Assembly (NCBI GenBank): GCA_963753725.1
Contig: CAVWDI010000021.1
Span: 324,971-388,970 of the forward strand
Origin: CAVWDI01 sp963753725
GTDB taxonomy: Bacteria > Chloroflexota > Anaerolineae > Anaerolineales > UBA4823
Reading direction: 5' to 3'
Length of the DNA: 64,000 bases
Positions 36,377-45,732 of the stretch are shown one piece after another. Position numbers and translations under genes: made by a program. Under the pieces are notes generated by a model. The model searched no databases, was not told where the DNA came from, and was given only the letters and a program-made list of their open reading frames with translations. The first letter of the stretch is position 1, and every line of letters begins with the position of its first letter.

Positions 36377-38420
36377 TTACACCTCAACATATTCGAAACG
36401 GAATGGCGTCTTACCCGTTCGAAGCTCTCCGAATTCTCGTGCAGCCAGGTGCCCGGAAAAAACCGCCTGGGCAATGATATTTGGCGCCAAAGCATCACCA
36501 ATCAACATTAACAAATCTAAGCAGCCATCCTCGAGGGCAGGCTTGAGGGAATAATACAACTCATCGTTTGAAAGGCGGTCGCTCACCAATACAACAGCCT
36601 CGCAAGATTGACGCGATATTTCCCTGGTGATTATGTTGGATAAAGTTATTGAATTCGGACAAAATTTCTGTCAGTAGTTGCTGTGTATATAACTCGACAC
36701 CCATCCGCATCAATTTCCGTTGGATCTTCTCCTGTTCCAGGGTATAGCGCGACCAATAAGAAACCAGGGGGGCAGGAGTTACCAGAGTAACACTGCAGCC
36801 CATTTGAGCCAGGAGTTCTGCCAGTACACTTCCCATATAATAATGATCGTCGTCATATAGCACCACATTCCCGGATGGTAACTTTCCGTTCATCAAATCA
36901 TTGGGTGAAAAAATATGCGGTAAATCACAACCGGGGATTGGATAGCCCAGGTTCCGCCCGACCCCATCCGCCCGCCATGCTGCGCCCGTGGCGATGATCA
37001 CATCCCTGAAATCAGCCTCGAGCACCTCATCCGCACTCATCGGACTATTTGGATAAATTGATACATTTTCCATTTTCTCGACCTGGGTCGTGCGCCAATC
37101 CACAACCCGGCGCCATTCGCTCAGACCGGGGAGTTTAGATTCGAGGGTAACACGACCGCCAGGATCGCTTTTTGCCTCGACAATTACAACGGTACAGCCG
37201 CTCTGCCCCAGGGCACGTGCGCATTCAAGGCCGGCCGGACCAGCTCCGACAACGAGCACTTTATTGGAATGTTCCAGGGGTAAAATCCGTTCAGGATGCC
37301 AACTTCGCCGCCATTCTTCGCCCATGGTGGGGTTTTGAGTGCAGCGTATGGGCACCCCCAACTCATCGGCGCTCGCGCAAATATTGCACCCTATACACTC
37401 ACGGATGTCTTCAAAGCGTTTGTCCTTGATCTTTTGAGGCAAAAATGGATCAGCGATCGACGGGCGGGCGGCGCCTACCAGGTCAGCAATACCTTTGCGG
37501 ACGACCGACAGCATTGATTCGGGTGAGGTGTAGCGGCCAACAGCCACCACCGGTTTGCTGGTCATCGATTTGACAAAGCCTACATAAGCCTCCTGGTATC
37601 CCTCCTGCTTAAACCTGGCTGTAGCCGAGTCGTTGCTCCAATTGCTTATGTTTACGTCCCACAGGTCTGGCAATTCAGCCAGCATAGCGAGGATGTCATG
37701 ACCCTCACCCTGGCTGGTAATGCCCTCATCTCCAAGCAGTTCGTCGATCGCAAGCCGTACAGCCACAGCGCATGTATCACCGACAGCATCTTTGGTATCT
37801 TCGATCAATTCTCTGAGAAAGCGTACCCGGTTTTCAAGACCTCCGCCGTATTCATCGCTGCGGTCGTTATATCTGCGAAGTAAAAAATGCATTGCCAGGT
37901 TCAGGTTGTGAGACGCATAACAGTAAATGATATCAAAATCAGCTTGTTTGAGCACGCAGGGCAGCCGCGCGGTGCCAGCGTCGAATATTCTGAATATCCT
38001 CTTTATCAGCCCGGCGCGTTTGCACTGGATGGTAGGCAGTCACCCCCTTTGACGCGGCCCGAAACCGGTTGCTCGTGAATAAAAGTTAGGGGAGTGATGA
38101 CCGGCATAGGTTAGTTCAATACCAGCCAATGCGCCATACTGGTGAACGGCATCCACCATCAGCTTCAAGGCGGGAATGTGCTTATCATCCCAGAGCCGCC
38201 CTTCAATATTGGGCGCCAGGTCACTGGTGTGGTGTATCTCGACTTCCTCGGTGCAAACCACGCCCCAACCGCCTTCCGCTTTTATCCCACGCATGGACGC
38301 CAGTGCGCGCGGCATGCGGTATCCCATCCCATTGCAGTGCGGCACCTGGTAGAAACGGTTCGGCGCCACTACTGGGCCGATTTTCACAGGTTCGAACAAG
38401 ACGGCAAATCTATTTTCCAT
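36377..38420 (-). CDS. Trimethylamine/dimethylamine dehydrogenase-like iron-sulfur flavoprotein, frameshifted
   Basis: About 680 residues. The N-terminal OYE-type barrel begins MENRFAVLFEPVKIGPVVAPNRF; NRFYQVPHCNGMG includes the Cys that in trimethylamine dehydrogenase binds FMN covalently. FDIIYCYASH keeps the active-site Tyr and His, and RRYNDRSDEYGGGLENR follows. The 4Fe-4S motif is CIGCNICAS with CTQNPTMGEEWRRSWHPE. The C-terminal ADP/FAD-like domains start VLVVGAGPAGLECARALG. Frames change near 37950-38045 and near 36575. Substrate is presumably a methylated amine. It starts 20 bases after the amidinotransferase stop, so the two are probably co-transcribed. Confidence 0.85.
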
Positions 38421-38439
38421 AAAGTTATTTATATACCTT

Positions 38440-39522
38440 TTAGAAGTAAGATTTGAGACCACCGCGCCGGCGTATGTCTAAGGTTGCGCAGTGAAGACCG
38501 CCAGCGATCGATTTGAAAAAATAGAAACTACATTGGATGGGTTTGAAACCCCAGTCCTTAAACGCCTTAATAATATTATCCTCCCCCTTCGAGACAATCA
38601 CGCGTTCTTCGTCGAGCAGTAGCACGTTCATATTCAGCCACTTGCTGCATGTGTACATGGGGTGGCTGTCGGGCATGTTGGGCTCAGGACACACCAATAT
38701 ATCCCAAGCGCTCTTTTTGAAGATCTCCGGCACCTGCTTTGCTCTTTCCGGATTTATCAACAGCTTTCCGGGAGCCAGCGGATAAAATGTAGAGTTGATA
38801 TGCAGCGGGTGCGTATCAACAATCTCGACTTCGTGTACCCGATATTCATCTCCAAGGTGGCGCTGCAGCCAATCTATCCCAAAGCGGTTGCAGCTGCTGC
38901 TCTGGGCGGTGAAAATATCACGGCCGCATTTGATCACATCCGCGGCATCAAAAAGGGGTTCGAACTCGGTGGAGATCGTCTGCATCGGCCCATCTTCTTC
39001 GGGCGGAACAAAACCCTGTTTATAGGATTCGGCGCTCAATTGTGGCCGGGGCGCAGAAACCCACCTGGTGCCATTTTGGAAGTATTCCTTGCACAACTCT
39101 TTATAGGCGTGGTTCTCGTGATAGCGGGATCTGAATCCCATGGGCGCTTCGATGATTTGATTTCCGATGGCCAGCAGCACATCTCTGGGCATCAACGCGC
39201 CGCAGCCGCTCTGGCATTCGAAATCCGGCGTGGAGTACGAAGCGCTCGTATCGTATGGGGTGGGTCGCCGCACAGTCACACCCTCGCCTTCAAGGATATG
39301 AACGAATTCGTCCAGGTCGTTCTGAGCTTTCTCTACAAGTTCACCTGGCCACGGCTTACCGCCATTCTGGCGATAAAAATCCAGGAGTTCAGGATGGTGC
39401 ACGACCGCCGGGGTGATGGGTTCCCAGGGCGGCACTAAGGCGCTTTCCAGGACACCCACTATGATCTCTTCCAGTGGGTCCCATTCATTATGTGTGTTGA
39501 CAACCGGGTATTCTTCTTGCAT
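38440..39522 (-). CDS. Glycine amidinotransferase-like enzyme (GATM/AGAT family)
   Basis: 360 residues from MQEEYPV at 39522; the 39597 start adds an unlikely leader. The match to arginine:glycine amidinotransferase runs the full length: NTHNEWDPLEEIIVG at the start, FDAADVIKCGRDIF with the catalytic Asp, DTHPLHINSTFYPLAPG with the catalytic His, SKWLNMNVLLLDE, and GGLHCATLDIRRRG with Cys about 345. The family transfers the amidino group of arginine to an amine, giving guanidinoacetate when glycine is the acceptor. The partner flavoprotein downstream acts on methylated amines, so a pathway for guanidino or N-methyl compounds is suggested. Acceptor specificity cannot be read from sequence. Confidence 0.85.
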   Translation of the reverse strand: MQEEYPVVNTHNEWDPLEEIIVGVLESALVPPWEPITPAVVHHPELLDFYRQNGGKPWPGELVEKAQNDLDEFVHILEGEGVTVRRPTPYDTSASYSTPDFECQSGCGALMPRDVLLAIGNQIIEAPMGFRSRYHENHAYKELCKEYFQNGTRWVSAPRPQLSAESYKQGFVPPEEDGPMQTISTEFEPLFDAADVIKCGRDIFTAQSSSCNRFGIDWLQRHLGDEYRVHEVEIVDTHPLHINSTFYPLAPGKLLINPERAKQVPEIFKKSAWDILVCPEPNMPDSHPMYTCSKWLNMNVLLLDEERVIVSKGEDNIIKAFKDWGFKPIQCSFYFFKSIAGGLHCATLDIRRRGGLKSYF

Positions 39523-39775
39523 ATATTTTTTCCTGATGTAACGGTTTCCAGCCTGGATATTTTCCAGGAGAAATAAATAATGATGAATTATACCCATCGA
39601 TTACGAGTTGTTGGGTATAGGTTGGTAAAAATCTATTTCACTTGACGGCAAACTGGGTATCGAATAACATTTCCGAAACATGTTCACTTGAAGTTCGCAA
39701 TTCGCCGAAGAACATCAATTGTCTAACGTCCTGTACTCTCCAGATAGGAAAAGTTATCTTTATAAAAGGTGCTGA

Positions 39776-40765
39776 TTGCGCAAAATTAAATTTTTCATTC
39801 TCACAATAATATGGTTTTCTGGGGCCTGCACAGTGGGCGCACCAGCCGATTCTTCACCCAATATACCCGCTGCCCACGAGGCAACAGCGACTGTAACACC
39901 AACTGAGATAACGCTATCCGAAACGCCATTGACTGAGATAACGATCGAGATGCTCGAAAATCTCGAGTATCCTCTGGAATACGCCAATAATGGACGCGCA
40001 AAGCTGGTTGAGGGAGAATTCCGCGAGCCGGCTGCTCCTGGTTCGGCAACCGAAACCATTATCAAAATAAGCGAATTTACTTCTTTTGGTGAACTGAATG
40101 AGGAACCTGCTGCAGGGGTGATCCTGGTGTCCGATCCGGGCGGCAGCGGCACATTTTACGATCTGGCGCTGGTGGTACTGCGCGATAGCATCCCCGCCGT
40201 ACTGGGGACAGCCTTCCTGGGCGACCGCATCCTGGTCAATTCCATCGAATTGGTTGTTGAGGGGGTTGTGGTGGACCTGGTCACCCAGGGACCAGAGGAT
40301 GCCATGGTCTCTCCAACCCAGCAGGTCACCAACACCTACCGCATGATGAATGGACAGTTGGAACTGGCGGAAAGTGAAATCGCAGAGGATGACTTGACAG
40401 AAACTGGAATTGATCCCCGGCTGATGGGCATCAACTGGCAGTGGATGCGCTTCACAGACCCGCTGCAGGCATTTGACCTGCCGGACCCCGAGAACTACAC
40501 ACTTAAATTTGGTGAAGACGGGGTCGTCCAGATAAAAGCCGACTGCAATATGGCCAGCGGTTCTTACGCCATCGAGAACAGCGGAATAACCATCGCAGTC
40601 GGTCCGATGACTCTGGCTGCATGTCCCCCGGGTTCATTAAGCGACCAGTTTATCCAGGATTTGGGCTTCGTCAGGATTTATTTCTTTCAGGATGACTATC
40701 TTTTTTTGGACTTGATGGCTGACGGCGGCACGATGGAGTTTAAAAACGCTTCAGATAAGCCATAA
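39776..40765 (+). CDS. META-domain lipoprotein
   Basis: 329 residues from a TTG start. Lipoprotein signal: MRKIKFFILTIIWFSGACT with Cys about 18. A Thr/Pro-rich linker, a central domain of unknown type (about 50-200) and a C-terminal META/HslJ-type domain (about 220-325) follow. The last has NWQWMRFTDP, the hallmark ADCNMASGSYAI and TLAACPPGSLSDQFIQDLG. META domains occur in secreted, stress-related and antibiotic-resistance-associated envelope proteins. No operon partner is evident. The TTG was chosen because it directly precedes the basic residues of the signal peptide. Confidence 0.75.
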   Translation: MRKIKFFILTIIWFSGACTVGAPADSSPNIPAAHEATATVTPTEITLSETPLTEITIEMLENLEYPLEYANNGRAKLVEGEFREPAAPGSATETIIKISEFTSFGELNEEPAAGVILVSDPGGSGTFYDLALVVLRDSIPAVLGTAFLGDRILVNSIELVVEGVVVDLVTQGPEDAMVSPTQQVTNTYRMMNGQLELAESEIAEDDLTETGIDPRLMGINWQWMRFTDPLQAFDLPDPENYTLKFGEDGVVQIKADCNMASGSYAIENSGITIAVGPMTLAACPPGSLSDQFIQDLGFVRIYFFQDDYLFLDLMADGGTMEFKNASDKP

Positions 40766-40783
40766 AAACCTGGCGTACATGCT

Positions 40784-41703
40784 GTGAAGATCATGATAAT
40801 GGGCGCTGGCGGGATGGGGGGATATATAGGAGGACGCTTAGCGCAGGCTGGAAGAAATGTCACCTTTATCGCCAGGGGGCAGCATCTGCGGGCAATTCAA
40901 AATGAAGGTTTGCATGTGCAGAGTCCAGACGGGGATTTAGTACTCAATCCAGCCAGATCGACAGATAACCCGGAAGAAGTCGGTCCCGTTGACCTGATAC
41001 TGCTGTGCGTCAAGTCTTATGATGTTTTGAAGGCAGCAGAGAAACTGAAACCAGTGCTGGGACCGAAAACTGTGATTGTTCCGGTTCAGAATGGAATCGA
41101 GCGTATAAAAAAGCTTGGCAGTATACTGGGTATGGAGCATGTCCTGGGCGGCGCATCGCTCATCTCTGCGCAGATTCACGCGCCAGGTAGTGTTCGGCAT
41201 CATTAAGGTCAGGATATTATCGAATTTGGTGAGATAGGCGGCAGTCTCTCGTCTCGCTGCGAGATGGTTCACAAAGTTCTGAAAGTGGATGGTGTCAAAG
41301 CTGTCCACTCCACCAATATTATTGAGAGAATGTGGTGGAAGCTGGCGGCTATATTCTGGAGCAGGTGTGTTTTGTGTTTCACGGGGAAATCAAAGATTTG
41401 GTATGGGCGACACCTGAGACAAAGGAGTTGTACCGCCAAGCCATCGCCGAAACAGTCACCTTAGCTAAAACAAAAGGCATTCTCCTACCTGCCCCGGTTC
41501 CCGATGAACATATTGCTATATTAGATAACTTTACGTCAGAATGGAAACCTTCCATGCTGGTTGATTTAGAACAAGGGCATCCCCTCGAGCTAGAGTACTT
41601 GCACGGCACCATCTGCGCCATGGGAAGAGAATCGGGTTTACATACACCCATCAACGATTATATCTATGCCTGCTTGAAACCTTATGTTGATGGTATGCAT
41701 TGA
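40784..41703 (+). pseudogene. Ketopantoate reductase-like gene (PanE/ApbA family), disrupted
   Basis: The N-terminal half is good: MGAGGMGGYIGGRLAQAG is the NADP-binding loop, and LLCVKSYDVLKAAEKL and PVQNGIERI follow. It stops at 41204-41206. Bases 41210-41340 read DIIEFGEIGG to HSTNIIERMWWKLA in another frame, and the C-terminal part (LVWATPETKELYRQAIAE to LKPYVDGMH) is in a third frame to 41703. The usual segment after the catalytic Lys (WKLAxNxxxNPLTAL) is missing, so there is both frameshift and a deletion of about 50 residues. It probably does not make an active enzyme. Confidence 0.7.
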
Positions 41704-41843
41704 GAAAGGGTTCACTGGAACCGGGCAAGTTCGCTGACCTGACAGTGTGGGCTGATGATCCATACAGCGTTGACACCCGCAATGTCGTAGACCTGACCGT
41801 GGATCTCACCATGGTCGGGGGCAAGATAGTGCATAAGGTTTGA
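41700..41843 (+). pseudogene. C-terminal remnant of an amidohydrolase (YtcJ-like) gene
   Basis: The frame from 41700 reads RKGSLEPGKFADLTVWADDP and ends VDLTMVGGKIVHKV, then a stop at 41841-41843. This GSLEPGKxADL to VGGKxV pattern is the standard C-terminus of amidohydrolase-3 family enzymes. The remaining 450 or so residues are absent, and the frame overlaps the end of the disrupted reductase gene. A deletion fused the two gene ends. Confidence 0.6.
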
Positions 41844-41886
41844 TCAGTCCAAAACTGTTACTAGCAGAAGATAAAACGAAGAATTG

Positions 41887-42858
41887 TTACTGAGACCATT
41901 CCGTAGGTTCACGGTCCCAGCGGTGCTTTCTGAGCTCAATGAGCAAATCATCCGGCAGCGGTCCTGCATCGCTGGTCGCCAGATTTTGCTTTGCGTGTGA
42001 GGGTTTGCGCATCCCAGGGATGATGGTGCTGACCACAGGGTTGTTGAGGATAAAGCGCAGGGCTATCTCCGGCATACTGCTGTCATCAGGGATAAGCGGC
42101 TTCAACCGTTCTGCGCGTTCCACGCTCGCTGTCAAATTCTCAGGGACAAAATAAGAATTACGCCAGTCACCTTCCGGCCAGGTGCTGTCTTTAGTCAAAT
42201 TACCGGTTAATGTACCTTCATCGAAAGGCACACGCGCGATGACGGCCACATCCTGTTCCTTACAAACCGGGAACAGTTCGTCTTCAGGGTTCTGGTCGAA
42301 GATATTGTAAATCACCTGCACGGCGTCAATCAAGCCGCTGCGAACCGTTTCGACCCCATTCCAGGGCTCCCAGCGGTTGATGCTGATGCCTGTGGCGTGG
42401 ATCAATCCCTGGCGGCGCAGTTCGTCCAGCTTTACCAACCAGCGCTCATCCTTCAACCACGAATCCTCCCAGGTGTGGAATTGGATCAGATCGAGGCTTT
42501 CCAACCCAGTATTCTCCAGGCTGCTGTGTACATATTTTTCGATGTAATCGGGCGGAAAACAATCATCCAGAGTGAATTCACGCCTGCTTGGCCATATTCG
42601 ATTCTTGGGCGGTATTTTTGTGGCCGTGTAGAGTCTTTTATCCGGATTAGCGCGCACAAGTTTACCCAACAAACTCTCGCTGTGCCCGTCTCCGTAGGCC
42701 CAGGCTGTATCAAAAAAGTTGCAGTCCGAATCGACGGATAGCTGCAAGGATTCCAAAGATTGGTCATCATCTGAGCCGGTCCAGCCTGCCATGCCCCACA
42801 TCCCGTAACCAATTTCACTGACCATCCACCCCGTTCTGCCAAACTGCCTGAATTTCAT
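41887..42858 (-). CDS. Aldo/keto reductase
   Basis: 323 residues with the aldo/keto reductase barrel. The catalytic tetrad is visible as Asp and Tyr in FFDTAWAYGDGHSE (about 50-63), Lys in YTATKIPP (about 81) and His in LIQFHTWED (about 128). NADPH-binding residues are in the C-terminal part (STIIPGMRKPSHAKQNL). The start MKFRQFGRTGWMVSEIGYG is the family N-terminus. Substrate is unknown. Single gene. Confidence 0.9.
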   Translation of the reverse strand: MKFRQFGRTGWMVSEIGYGMWGMAGWTGSDDDQSLESLQLSVDSDCNFFDTAWAYGDGHSESLLGKLVRANPDKRLYTATKIPPKNRIWPSRREFTLDDCFPPDYIEKYVHSSLENTGLESLDLIQFHTWEDSWLKDERWLVKLDELRRQGLIHATGISINRWEPWNGVETVRSGLIDAVQVIYNIFDQNPEDELFPVCKEQDVAVIARVPFDEGTLTGNLTKDSTWPEGDWRNSYFVPENLTASVERAERLKPLIPDDSSMPEIALRFILNNPVVSTIIPGMRKPSHAKQNLATSDAGPLPDDLLIELRKHRWDREPTEWSQ

Positions 42859-43128
42859 AATGATTGCTCCTCGATCGAATTTTTCCTGCGTTGATTATAA
42901 CGCTTCAGTAGAAATTTATTGGTGTCTTTCCCCTGAAGGGGACTCGGCTTGCGGGCGTTTTTTTGCGCAGTATATTCTGGGACCGCGCAGCGTCTCTCTA
43001 GAGAAAGAAGGCTCCCTTATCGCTGGGGGGAGATTGCGTCACCTCTTATTGTTGAAAAACACCTTTTCAAAAATCTCTCATATTTTGGTTGGGTTTAGAA
43101 ATATTATGCTCCAACCGGGCCCATTCGT
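42859..43128. other. Intergenic region without recognisable gene
   Basis: About 270 bases. A short GC-rich inverted repeat (CCCCTGAAGGGG, 42929-42940) is present. I see no coding or RNA gene. A 91-residue open frame here has no family pattern. Confidence 0.4.
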
Positions 43129-43833
43129 ATGCTAAAATATCTCATTCAAACCCACCAATCTCACATGCTGCTCAAACTAATTATCACCCTCCTGAAGATA
43201 CTTATCCCCCTGATCACGCGCTTAGAGGTGATAGGAGATCTAGATAAGTTTCAATTAGATAATCAGATCATTGTATCCAACCATATCGGCGTACTTGAAG
43301 CGCTGCTAGTGTACTACTTTATAGACCGGGAGGATGCCATTGTGCTTTTGGCGGGAAAACACCAGCACCACTGGTTCACCAGGGCACTGGCCGGGCAGGT
43401 GGATGCGATATTTGTCGATCGCTATAATGCTGATTTAAACGCCACTCGCAAAGTGTTCAAGCGTTTACAGGATGGGGACGTTATGGTGATCGCGCCGGAG
43501 GGTACCCGCAGTCCCGATGGGAGTTTACAGGAGGGACGCCTTGGAGTGAGCTACCTGGCTTCCAAAACAGGGGTTCCGATATTACCTGTGGCTGTCACGG
43601 GCACAGAAGATAAGGTAGTTAAATCGAAACTGGTGCGACTGCAGCGTGTACCAGTGGCCGTAAGCATCGGCGACCAATTCACGCTGCCCCCTGCGCGCGG
43701 CAGCCAGCGGCGCGAAATACTGCAAGAATACACTGACGAGATAATGTGTCACATAGCAGCTTTGCTTCCTGAGGATAGGCGCGGCGTTTACGCGCAAAAC
43801 CCACGCGTTGAAGAATTGCTGCGCATATCGTGA
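43129..43833 (+). CDS. 1-acyl-sn-glycerol-3-phosphate acyltransferase (PlsC family)
   Basis: 234 residues. A hydrophobic N-terminal segment (LLKLIITLLKILIPLITRLEV) anchors it to the membrane. The acyltransferase motif block I reads SNHIGVLEALLVYYF: the His is present, but the usual H-x4-D acidic residue is Glu. Block III, VIAPEGTRSPDGSLQEGRLG, and block IV, VPILPVAVTGTED, follow. It transfers an acyl chain to lysophosphatidate in phospholipid synthesis or a related acceptor. A shorter start at 43165 is possible. Confidence 0.8.
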   Translation: MLKYLIQTHQSHMLLKLIITLLKILIPLITRLEVIGDLDKFQLDNQIIVSNHIGVLEALLVYYFIDREDAIVLLAGKHQHHWFTRALAGQVDAIFVDRYNADLNATRKVFKRLQDGDVMVIAPEGTRSPDGSLQEGRLGVSYLASKTGVPILPVAVTGTEDKVVKSKLVRLQRVPVAVSIGDQFTLPPARGSQRREILQEYTDEIMCHIAALLPEDRRGVYAQNPRVEELLRIS

Positions 43834-43981
43834 CGATAACCCGCACAGCCTGGTTTACCCAAATAAATCACCCAATAGATAATAACCACCAAACCGGACG
43901 GTTTTTATCCAATAATGGGCTACCGTGATATAATTTGATACATCATCAAGTTATTTATAAGAAAAATGTGGAGGAATTCTG

Positions 43982-44317
43982 ATGGAAGTAACCACCAAAG
44001 AATATAAAAGCAGCGATTTGGTCACGGTTAGCGGTCGCATTGACAGCTACTCCGCACCCCAGCTGGCCGAGACTCTGGACGGGCTGCTCGATAATGGGCG
44101 CTATAAAATCGTGCTCGATATGAGTGGTGTGGAATTTATGTCCAGCGCCGGTTTGCGAGTTATGATAAGCACTCAAAAAGACTGTAAAAAGCATAAAAAT
44201 GGCGAGCTTGTTCTGGCTGCTGTGCCTGAGCGTATTTGCAATGCATTAGACCTGGCAGGCTTTACTCCTCTGTTCTCTATATACGATGACACGATGGATG
44301 CTGTCGGTCATTTCTAA
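43982..44317 (+). CDS. Anti-sigma factor antagonist (STAS domain)
   Basis: 111 residues, one STAS domain: MEVTTKEYKSSDLVTVSGRIDSYSAPQLAETL at the start, in the form of SpoIIAA/RsbV. The phospho-acceptor Ser lies in DMSGVEFMSSAGLRVMIS (about residue 59). It is dephosphorylated to bind the anti-sigma kinase and release sigma factor. The kinase gene lies 130 bases downstream across a hairpin terminator, making a partner-switch pair. RBS gtggaggaatt precedes the start. Confidence 0.9.
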   Translation: MEVTTKEYKSSDLVTVSGRIDSYSAPQLAETLDGLLDNGRYKIVLDMSGVEFMSSAGLRVMISTQKDCKKHKNGELVLAAVPERICNALDLAGFTPLFSIYDDTMDAVGHF

Positions 44318-44347
44318 ACGCACTTTATTAAAACCACTATGAAATCA

Positions 44348-44378
44348 GGCTGAAGGTATCCCAACTTCAGCCTTTCGT
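44348..44378 (+). terminator. Rho-independent terminator after the STAS gene
   Basis: GGCTGAAG at 44348-44355 pairs with CTTCAGCC at 44365-44372, with a 9-base loop and a TTTCGTTAT tail. It would separate the STAS gene from the kinase gene, or reduce read-through. Confidence 0.75.
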
Positions 44379-44447
44379 TATATGTTATGTTGTTGTACTG
44401 TGTATCACAAAATTCTTATTGGTATTTGAGTTTTTTTTATATGATCG

Positions 44448-44946
44448 ATGAGCACTGCAAACAACAAAAGCAAACCAAATCATCCGGTATCAGACCCCTC
44501 AGACTATTCGAAAGTGGTTAAACGGACTTTCCCGGCGCAGTATGAGAATTCTCCAGGGTATTCGGGAATTTGTCGCCCAGCAGGCAGGAGAATGCGACTT
44601 CAATTCAAACGAGGTTTATAGTATTCAAATAGCGGTCGACGAAGCTTTTTCCAATATTATCGAGCATGCTTACGGGGGTGAATGCACCAAAGATATTGAA
44701 TGCGCATGTACTGCAGCCGGGAATGAATTCACAGTGACCATGATAGACACTGGTATTTCTTTTGACCCAACCGAAATACCCGAACCTGACACAAGCACAC
44801 TATTAGAGGAGCGAGATATCGGTGGTTTGGGTGTCCACTTTATGCGCAAGTATATGGATGAGATGCAATTCTCGCGCATTCCGAAATCGGCGTCGGGGGG
44901 AGATACTTGTAATCAATTGATGATGGTAAAACGAAAGAACGCCTGA
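44448..44946 (+). CDS. Anti-sigma factor serine kinase (RsbW/SpoIIAB-like ATPase), frameshifted near the 5' end
   Basis: GHKL ATPase domain: N-box IQIAVDEAFSNIIEHAYGG, G1-box MIDTGISFDP, and G2-like DIGGLGVHFMRKYMDEMQF. The intact frame begins at about 44542 with RILQGIREFVAQQAGE. In the preceding frame a better N-terminus runs MSTANNKSKPNHPVSDPSDY to KRTFPAQYEN up to about 44550, where one extra T shifts the frame. With that repaired the gene starts at 44448 and gives about 165 residues. It binds and inhibits a sigma factor and phosphorylates the STAS protein encoded upstream. Confidence 0.8.
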
Positions 44947-44984
44947 TCTTTATCCGACACCCATAATATTAATTTAAAGAAATC

Positions 44985-45113
44985 GCCGGACGTGGGGGGG
45001 GCACGCCCGGCAATCTAAGGAGGGCCACCGGAAGCTCAACATGGGGTTACCATGTTATAGCTTTTGTCCGGTGACACGACACCTGATTTACCAATAAAGG
45101 GAGGGCAGGTGTC
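44985..45113 (+). ncRNA. Candidate structured RNA: three consecutive stem-loops
   Basis: Three hairpins lie between two convergent genes. (1) GCCGG-a-CGTG with CACG-c-CCGGC (44985-45011). (2) 45026-45073, a long stem: CACCGGA, AGCT and AACATGG pair with CCATGTT, AGCT and TCCGGTG, with a GGTTA loop. (3) GACACCTG with CAGGTGTC (45078-45113). None has a clear T-run, so simple termination is not a full explanation. I do not recognise the family. The strand is unknown; plus is listed because the nearest upstream gene is plus. Confidence 0.45.
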
Positions 45114-45244
45114 GGCTCATTTAATATACACTATTTTGGTCTACTTTGCATTAAAAATTTGTTAGAAATCCCGGACTGGTTGAATTTATTTAATTCAAAC
45201 AGAAATGTGAAAAAATACCGATTGGGGCTATTATTTATTGCTCT

Positions 45245-45721
45245 CTACTCCTCACCTGTATCAAACAATTCAAGCCATTCATCTATCTCGTCCCTACTCA
45301 TGGGCGCATCGTCAAACGCACCTGGATCCTCGGGACTATCAATCCCCTTAATCAAGATTGATCCAGCGAACTCATCCGAAGATACCACTCGCGCCCTGGC
45401 AGCACGTGCAGATGCCTGAACAGCACGATCGGAACTGACCACAGAATAATTGCGCGCTTCACCTGCCAGGCGTACCAATCTATCCCTTATGGCATCATCG
45501 GCCGTCCTGCCTTGACTTACAAAGCGCGCTGTCACACACCCAAACTTGCGCGCTCGCACACCGCCCGGCGCCGCCTTGTCAAAAAACACCTCGACCTGCT
45601 TGCGCTGCCGGCGGCAGAATTCCTGTAGGATTTCCACCAGGCGCATTTCATCGTCTATTTCACCAAGCGATAAACCGGGGACTTTGGGTATCAGATTGTG
45701 ACCATCGATAATAAAGGGCAT
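45245..45721 (-). CDS. NYN/PIN-like nuclease-fold protein (YacP-type)
   Basis: 158 residues. MPFIIDGHNLI is the NYN/YacP start with the first catalytic Asp. EVFFDKAAPGG, the DDAIRDRLVRLAGEARN helix with the second acidic pair, and YSVVSSDRAV with the third Asp complete the acidic site. Related proteins are predicted RNases; Bacillus YacP (Rae1) cleaves ribosome-bound mRNA. The C-terminus is acidic (MSRDEIDEWLELFDTGEE). It starts 12 bases downstream of the cyclase-family gene and is co-directional with it. Confidence 0.85.
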   Translation of the reverse strand: MPFIIDGHNLIPKVPGLSLGEIDDEMRLVEILQEFCRRQRKQVEVFFDKAAPGGVRARKFGCVTARFVSQGRTADDAIRDRLVRLAGEARNYSVVSSDRAVQASARAARARVVSSDEFAGSILIKGIDSPEDPGAFDDAPMSRDEIDEWLELFDTGEE

Positions 45722-45732
45722 ATGTTTGCTTT

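Noticed and set aside
42860..43135. 91-codon open frame on the plus strand
   Set aside because: No RBS, no recognisable motif, low-complexity composition; it lies in a normal intergenic gap.
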